Below, one piece after another: positions 31,069-34,762 of a stretch of DNA of 34,762 nt. Source of the DNA: Clostridia bacterium (GTDB taxonomy: Bacteria > Bacillota > Clostridia > Christensenellales > CAG-138); contig JAFWVQ010000054.1 of NCBI GenBank assembly GCA_017523925.1, positions 1-34,762 of the forward strand, read 5' to 3'. The position numbers were made by a program, and so were the translations under genes. Each line of letters starts with the position of its first letter. The stretch's first letter is position 1. The notes beneath the pieces are model-generated. The model was not told where the DNA came from. It saw nothing but the letters and a program-made list of their open reading frames with translations, and did no database searches.

Positions 31069-32418
31069 GTGACCGAAGGCAGGATCTCCAAGCGAATAGC
31101 TCTCTTTGCGCTCCCGATATTCATCGGGCAGCTCTTTCAGCAGATGTATAACATAACGGACTCGATCGTGGTTGGCAAGGTGCTCGGAACCAAGTCCCTC
31201 GCCGCCGTCAGTTCTTCCGGCAGCCTTATCTTTCTTATAGTAGGCTTCATATACGGCGTTTTCGTCGGAGCGGGCGTGGTCATCGGCCGCTACTACGGCG
31301 CGCAGAAATACGACATGGTGCATCGTGCCGTCCATACCACCGTCGCCTTCGGGCTTGCGGCAGGCTTGTTTCTTATGGTGTTCGGCATCATCTTCACGCC
31401 GCATATCCTTAGGCTGATGCGCACGCCTGCGGACGTTCTGCCCGAGTCGACACGCTATTTCCGCTTCTATTTCGCAGGCTCCATAGGAAACGTTATGTAC
31501 AACGCCTTCAACGGCATCTTCCAGGCGCGGGGCGACAGCCGGCATCCGCTGTACTATCTGATGATCGCCTCGATAACGAACATCGCTCTTGACCTGCTGT
31601 TTGTAAGGGACCTCGGCTTCGGCATCGCGGGCGCTGCGATCGCAACGGCGATATCGCAGTTCTTGAGCGCAGGCATCTCGCTCTATAAGCTCACGCACGT
31701 TGACGACGTTCACCGCATCACGCTCAAGGATATCCGCTTCGACCGTCCTCTCCTCAAGGAGGTGCTTGCAACGGGGCTTCCAACGGGCGTTCAAAACTCG
31801 GTGATCGGGCTTGCAAACGTCGTCGTGCAGTCGAATATAAACGTGTTCGGTGCTGATGCGATGGCGGGCTGCGGCGCATACTCCAAGATCGAGGGCTTCG
31901 CTTTTCTGCCCGTCACGAGCTTCAGTGTTTCGCTGACCACCTTCACAAGCCAGAACCTCGGCGCGAAAAAGTACGATCGAGTCAAAAAAGGCGCCGCGTT
32001 CGGGCTTGCTTCGGGTGTGATACTTGCGGAGATCATCGGCGTGATCTTCATTCTTCTTGCGCCAATATTGATCGGCATATTCGATAAATCGCCGAATGTG
32101 GTCGCTTTCGGCGTGAAGCAGGCGCGCACCGAGGCGCTTTTCTACTGCCTGCTTTCGTTCTCGCACTGCATGGCCGGCATCATAAGGGGCTCCGGCAAAA
32201 CCACGGTGCCTATGCTCGTGATGCTGATCTGCTGGTGCATAATCCGAGTGACCTATATCACGATCACGACCCGCTTCATACCGGATATCTCCGTGATCTT
32301 CTGGGCGTATCCGCTGACCTGGTCGCTCAGCTCCATTGCCTTCGCCGTCTATTTCTTCAAGGCTGATTGGATGCATAATTTCGAGCGGCAGGAACAGAAG
32401 CTGCTGAACAGGAATTGA
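31069..32418 (+). CDS. MATE family efflux transporter
   Basis: A 449-residue membrane protein with 12 predicted helices in two bundles of six. The start MTEGRISKRIALFALPIFIGQLFQQMYNITDSIVVGKVLG is the typical N-terminal segment of the DinF/NorM-type MATE exporters of Firmicutes. The start codon is GTG at 31069, with AGAGG 11 nt upstream; an ATG at 31049 is out of frame and stops at once. MATE proteins export cationic drugs or metabolites with sodium or proton exchange; the substrate here is unknown. It has its own strong promoter. A second, similar MATE gene begins at the window's right edge. Confidence 0.93.
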   Translation: MTEGRISKRIALFALPIFIGQLFQQMYNITDSIVVGKVLGTKSLAAVSSSGSLIFLIVGFIYGVFVGAGVVIGRYYGAQKYDMVHRAVHTTVAFGLAAGLFLMVFGIIFTPHILRLMRTPADVLPESTRYFRFYFAGSIGNVMYNAFNGIFQARGDSRHPLYYLMIASITNIALDLLFVRDLGFGIAGAAIATAISQFLSAGISLYKLTHVDDVHRITLKDIRFDRPLLKEVLATGLPTGVQNSVIGLANVVVQSNINVFGADAMAGCGAYSKIEGFAFLPVTSFSVSLTTFTSQNLGAKKYDRVKKGAAFGLASGVILAEIIGVIFILLAPILIGIFDKSPNVVAFGVKQARTEALFYCLLSFSHCMAGIIRGSGKTTVPMLVMLICWCIIRVTYITITTRFIPDISVIFWAYPLTWSLSSIAFAVYFFKADWMHNFERQEQKLLNRN

Positions 32419-32463
32419 TAAGTAAAGTATAAATTTCAAATCCAACCGAAAGGAAAAACCAAA

Positions 32464-33738
32464 ATGAACAACGAAACCGTATCAGCAAAGAGAGCCTTCG
32501 CTCTGATGGAAAAGCTCGCCTACGTTCGCCTGAGCTGCAGCGAGGAGGAAAAGCGCGCCGCAGAGGAGCTTCAAAAGGAAGCGGCCTCCTTCGGGCTTGA
32601 CTGCACGATCGAGGAATTCGAGGCGGCGACCGGCGAAGTGTCCAAGGCCACCTTCAAGGTGATCGCTCCCTACGAGAAGGAATACGAGGTAACGGGCTAT
32701 ATCCGTTCCGATTCCACCCCTGATGAAGGGCTTGAGCTCGACTTCGTCTACGTTGAAAACGCGCTTGAAGCCAACCTCGTCGGAGTTGAGGGCAAGGCGA
32801 TTTTGATGAACGGCAGGTTCAACATGGATGCTTACGAGCGCATCCAAAAGGCAAAGCCCGCCGCGATAATCACCTTCTCCGGTGCGGTGGACGACGACCT
32901 TGCAAAGACCGACCTTGAGATCAGAAAGATCCGCGAGACATATTCCGAGCGTCACGGCTCGACTGTTGCGCTGACCATCCGCGCCGTCGATGCGCTCGAG
33001 ATCGTAAAGTCCGGCGCGAAGAAGGTCCATATCTGCGTCAAGAGCGAGGTCAAAAACGGCATCTCGAGGAACGTCTGCGGCGAGATCAAGGGAACCGAGT
33101 TCCCCGATCAGATCGTGTCCTTCGGCGCGCATTTCGATAGCGTCTATTTCTCCACCGGCGTTTATGATAATATGTCCGGCTCGGTCATCATAATGGAGAT
33201 CGCGCGCTACTTCATGGCCAATCCCCCGAAGCGCACCCTCAAATTCAACTGGTACGGTTCGGAGGAGCAGGGGCTTCTCGGCAGCAAGGCGTACGTTGCT
33301 GCGCATAAGGACGAGCTCGAGAAGCACCGCTTCATGATAAACGTGGACGTGGCGGCGCCCATACTCGGCAAGGAGCTGATTTTCTGCATGGGCACCGAGG
33401 CGCTCAAGAGCTATGTTGACGCGATGATGAAGGAGCTCGGCAGAGCCGCCGTCGTTGAGGACGATATCTATTCGAGCGACAGCATCCCGTTCGCCGATAA
33501 CGGCGTTCCCGGAATCAACTTCTGCCGCTTCGGTGCGCCCGGAACCGCCTTCATCCACGACAGGCGCGACAACCTCGCTCTCGGCTATATGTCCGCAGAG
33601 GCGCTGGATATCACGCTTCAAAATGCGCTCGATTTCTCAAAGCGCGTAATAAACGCCCCCGTTTTCCCGATAGAGAGGAAGATATCCGACTCCATCAGGG
33701 GCAAGGTGGATAAGTATCTGTTCAGGAAGAAGGACTGA
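32464..33738 (+). CDS. M28-family zinc metallopeptidase
   Basis: A 424-residue aminopeptidase-like protein with no signal peptide. The zinc ligands of family M28 are visible: His223 in GAHFDS, bridging Asp235 in YDNMSG, catalytic Glu267 and Glu268 in GSEEQGLLGS, Asp295 in NVDVAAP and His365 in FIHDRRDN. The segment from about residue 95 to 190 resembles a PA-type insert domain. The start has AAAGGA nine nt before the ATG, 45 nt after the MATE gene. The C-terminus after the last ligand is a helix. Substrates may be peptides; no specific one is evident. Confidence 0.93.
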   Translation: MNNETVSAKRAFALMEKLAYVRLSCSEEEKRAAEELQKEAASFGLDCTIEEFEAATGEVSKATFKVIAPYEKEYEVTGYIRSDSTPDEGLELDFVYVENALEANLVGVEGKAILMNGRFNMDAYERIQKAKPAAIITFSGAVDDDLAKTDLEIRKIRETYSERHGSTVALTIRAVDALEIVKSGAKKVHICVKSEVKNGISRNVCGEIKGTEFPDQIVSFGAHFDSVYFSTGVYDNMSGSVIIMEIARYFMANPPKRTLKFNWYGSEEQGLLGSKAYVAAHKDELEKHRFMINVDVAAPILGKELIFCMGTEALKSYVDAMMKELGRAAVVEDDIYSSDSIPFADNGVPGINFCRFGAPGTAFIHDRRDNLALGYMSAEALDITLQNALDFSKRVINAPVFPIERKISDSIRGKVDKYLFRKKD

Positions 33739-33755
33739 AAGCAAAATTGAATTAT

Positions 33756-33785
33756 ATCGCCGCGTGATACATTTTGCGCGGCGAT
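33756..33785 (+). terminator. Intrinsic terminator after the M28 peptidase gene
   Basis: ATCGCCGCG and CGCGGCGAT form a perfect 9-bp stem across a 12-nt loop, about 18 nt after the stop. The tail that follows is TGCTTTG, so the T run is short. Confidence 0.6.
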
Positions 33786-33823
33786 TGCTTTGTAAACCTT
33801 GTTGTAAACCAAAGGTAGAGTGA

Positions 33824-33846
33824 ACTAAACCCCTTGTAGGTTGAGT
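33824..33846. promoter_or_regulatory. Imperfect palindrome over the XRE gene promoter
   Basis: ACTAAACC (33824-33831) and GGTTGAGT (33839-33846) are inverted with 7 of 8 matches around 7 nt. The right arm is also the probable -35 box, TTGAGT, with TAATAT (33865-33870) at an 18-nt spacer. This is a likely autoregulatory operator for the XRE protein; a repeated TTGTAAACC lies just upstream (33791-33810). Confidence 0.5.
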
Positions 33847-33904
33847 AAATTGGGAGGAATATGCTAATATGAGCGCATCCAAAACACAAGGAGGCAATCT
33901 TAAA

Positions 33905-34315
33905 ATGTCTGAATTAACGATGGGCGGCTTCATCGCCGCAAAACGGCAGGAAAAGGGGCTGACACAGCTCGAGCTCGGCGAAAAGTTGGGCGTTACCGAC
34001 AAGGCGGTTTCAAAATGGGAGCGGGATATCTCCTGCCCCGATATCGGCTCGATACCGAGGCTTGCCGAGGTGCTCGGAGTTTCGGTTGAGGAATTGATGC
34101 GCGTGGATAAGGAAGCCTCGGCCGCCGCAGCCGAAAAGCCGAAGAAGGATCTTGGCTCAATGCTCGCCATGCCGTTCAAGGCGGTCGCTCTTGCGACGGG
34201 CGTTGCTGTCGCGGTGCTCTCCGTGCTTGAAAAGATCGATGCTAAATCCGCATTTATCATGCTCGGCATAGGGCTTGCTCTTTTGGGCATAACAAGCCTT
34301 GGGGAGGATAAGTAA
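33905..34315 (+). CDS. XRE-family regulator with membrane anchor
   Basis: A 136-residue protein from the ATG at 33905, with AAGGAGG ten nt upstream; the longer frame from 33869 would include the ribosome site. The first 65 residues are a helix-turn-helix of the XRE/Cro type (GFIAAKRQEKGLTQLELGEK, then KAVSKWERDISCPD). The C-terminal 65 residues include two hydrophobic stretches (ALATGVAVAVLSVL and FIMLGIGLALLGI), so it could be membrane-tethered. It is probably self-regulated through the upstream palindrome. Its target is unknown. Confidence 0.85.
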   Translation: MSELTMGGFIAAKRQEKGLTQLELGEKLGVTDKAVSKWERDISCPDIGSIPRLAEVLGVSVEELMRVDKEASAAAAEKPKKDLGSMLAMPFKAVALATGVAVAVLSVLEKIDAKSAFIMLGIGLALLGITSLGEDK

Positions 34316-34346
34316 AGAGGACAAGTAAAACGGAATATGCTTTTTG

Positions 34347-34375
34347 ACCGGGCGCCTTGCGGCGCTCGATTTTAT
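34347..34375 (+). terminator. Weak terminator after the XRE gene
   Basis: GCGCC and GGCGC form a short stem around TTGC, followed by TCGATTTTA. It is short and only partly T-rich. Confidence 0.35.
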
Positions 34376-34443
34376 ACTTCATACACTCCGCAGTATCGAA
34401 ATATGATGAACAATGCGGCATGCTGAAAATATAATCCGTGCAT

Positions 34444-34474
34444 TTGCCGCATTTTCCGTCATTTGTGCTATAAT
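34444..34474 (+). promoter_or_regulatory. Probable promoter of the second MATE gene
   Basis: A perfect TATAAT at 34469-34474, with TTGCCG at 34444-34449 as a weak -35 box at a 19-nt spacer. The gene starts at 34511. Confidence 0.5.
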
Positions 34475-34510
34475 GGAGAAAATGAGTTTGAATCGAGGTT
34501 TCGTTTTACT

Positions 34511-34762
34511 GTGAGCGGCGTTCAGGCAAAGAAGAGCATCATAGGCCGAAAGGACGTTGACATGACGGAGGGCAATATCTTAAGCCATCTGATCATGTTT
34601 GCGATACCGCTTCTTCTCGGAAATATTTTTCAGCAGCTTTACAACACCGTGGACAGTTGGGTGGTCGGAAATTTCGTGGGCGACGGCGCATTTTCCGCAG
34701 TCGGCACGGTCGGCCCAATCATGAACACGCTCATAGGCACCTTCATGGGGCTTTCCGCCGGC
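34511..34762 (+). CDS. MATE family efflux transporter, N-terminal part (cut by window end)
   Basis: From the GTG at 34511 an open frame runs off the window. It encodes 84 residues with KDVDMTEGNILSH, FAIPLLLGNIFQQLYNTVDS and WVVGNFVGDGAFSAVGTVG, the usual N-terminus of MATE exporters, including the first membrane helices. An ATG at 34562 is in the same frame and may be used instead. GAGG lies about 12 nt before the GTG. It is similar but not identical to the MATE protein at 31069. Confidence 0.9.
   Translation, partial: MSGVQAKKSIIGRKDVDMTEGNILSHLIMFAIPLLLGNIFQQLYNTVDSWVVGNFVGDGAFSAVGTVGPIMNTLIGTFMGLSAG

Overview
The window looks like a chromosomal stretch from an anaerobic Clostridia-type Firmicute, probably an uncultured gut or fermenter lineage. 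The reasons are consensus sigma-A promoters with 16-19 nt spacers, strong GGAGG ribosome sites, a paired GlgC/GlgD, the HydE/HydG/HydF maturases of [FeFe] hydrogenase, ferredoxin-fused aldo/keto reductase, MATE exporters and an ECF vitamin-transporter S component. I see no phage, plasmid or CRISPR genes. Nothing here fixes the species.

Layout. Positions 1-136 hold four stacked hairpins that resemble the edge of a mobile or palindromic element. From 176 to 2921 four leftward genes encode a zinc-ribbon protein, an aldo/keto reductase, an ECF S component and a small P-loop kinase. glyA (3209-4453) runs rightward with its own promoter and terminator; beyond it lies a decayed second copy of the rtcB 3' end (about 4521-4803). 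Leftward from 10779 to 4990 come two related cysteine-motif lipoproteins, an ABC ATPase and a fused two-half permease. Then follow rtcB, an alpha/beta hydrolase and a WYL regulator (all leftward), and a two-domain GNAT acetyltransferase (rightward). 15574-16100 is a repeat-rich island next to a tRNA-Leu(CAA) gene: two 124-nt elements with near-identical arms but different, self-complementary cores, one of them flanked by a 17-nt copy of the tRNA 3' end.

From 21504 to 17092 is a leftward hydrogenase-maturation operon: promoter, a roughly 190-nt structured leader ending in an intrinsic terminator, a TM1266-type regulator, hydE, hydG and hydF. hydG is split by one extra G. No hydrogenase structural gene lies in the window, so the maturases serve an enzyme encoded elsewhere, if they still work. 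Leftward glgC-glgD (glycogen synthesis) with an NTF2-like gene comes next, then rightward mreC-mreD-PBP2 (cell elongation), a HAD phosphatase, tgt, a TfoX-N protein, a MATE exporter, an M28 peptidase, a membrane-anchored XRE regulator with a candidate operator, and the start of a second MATE gene cut by the window end.

The items most worth a second look are the hyd-operon leader RNA (possible riboswitch or attenuator), the 124-nt tRNA-associated elements, the hydG frameshift and the rtcB remnant. All assignments come from reading motifs by eye; no database search was run.
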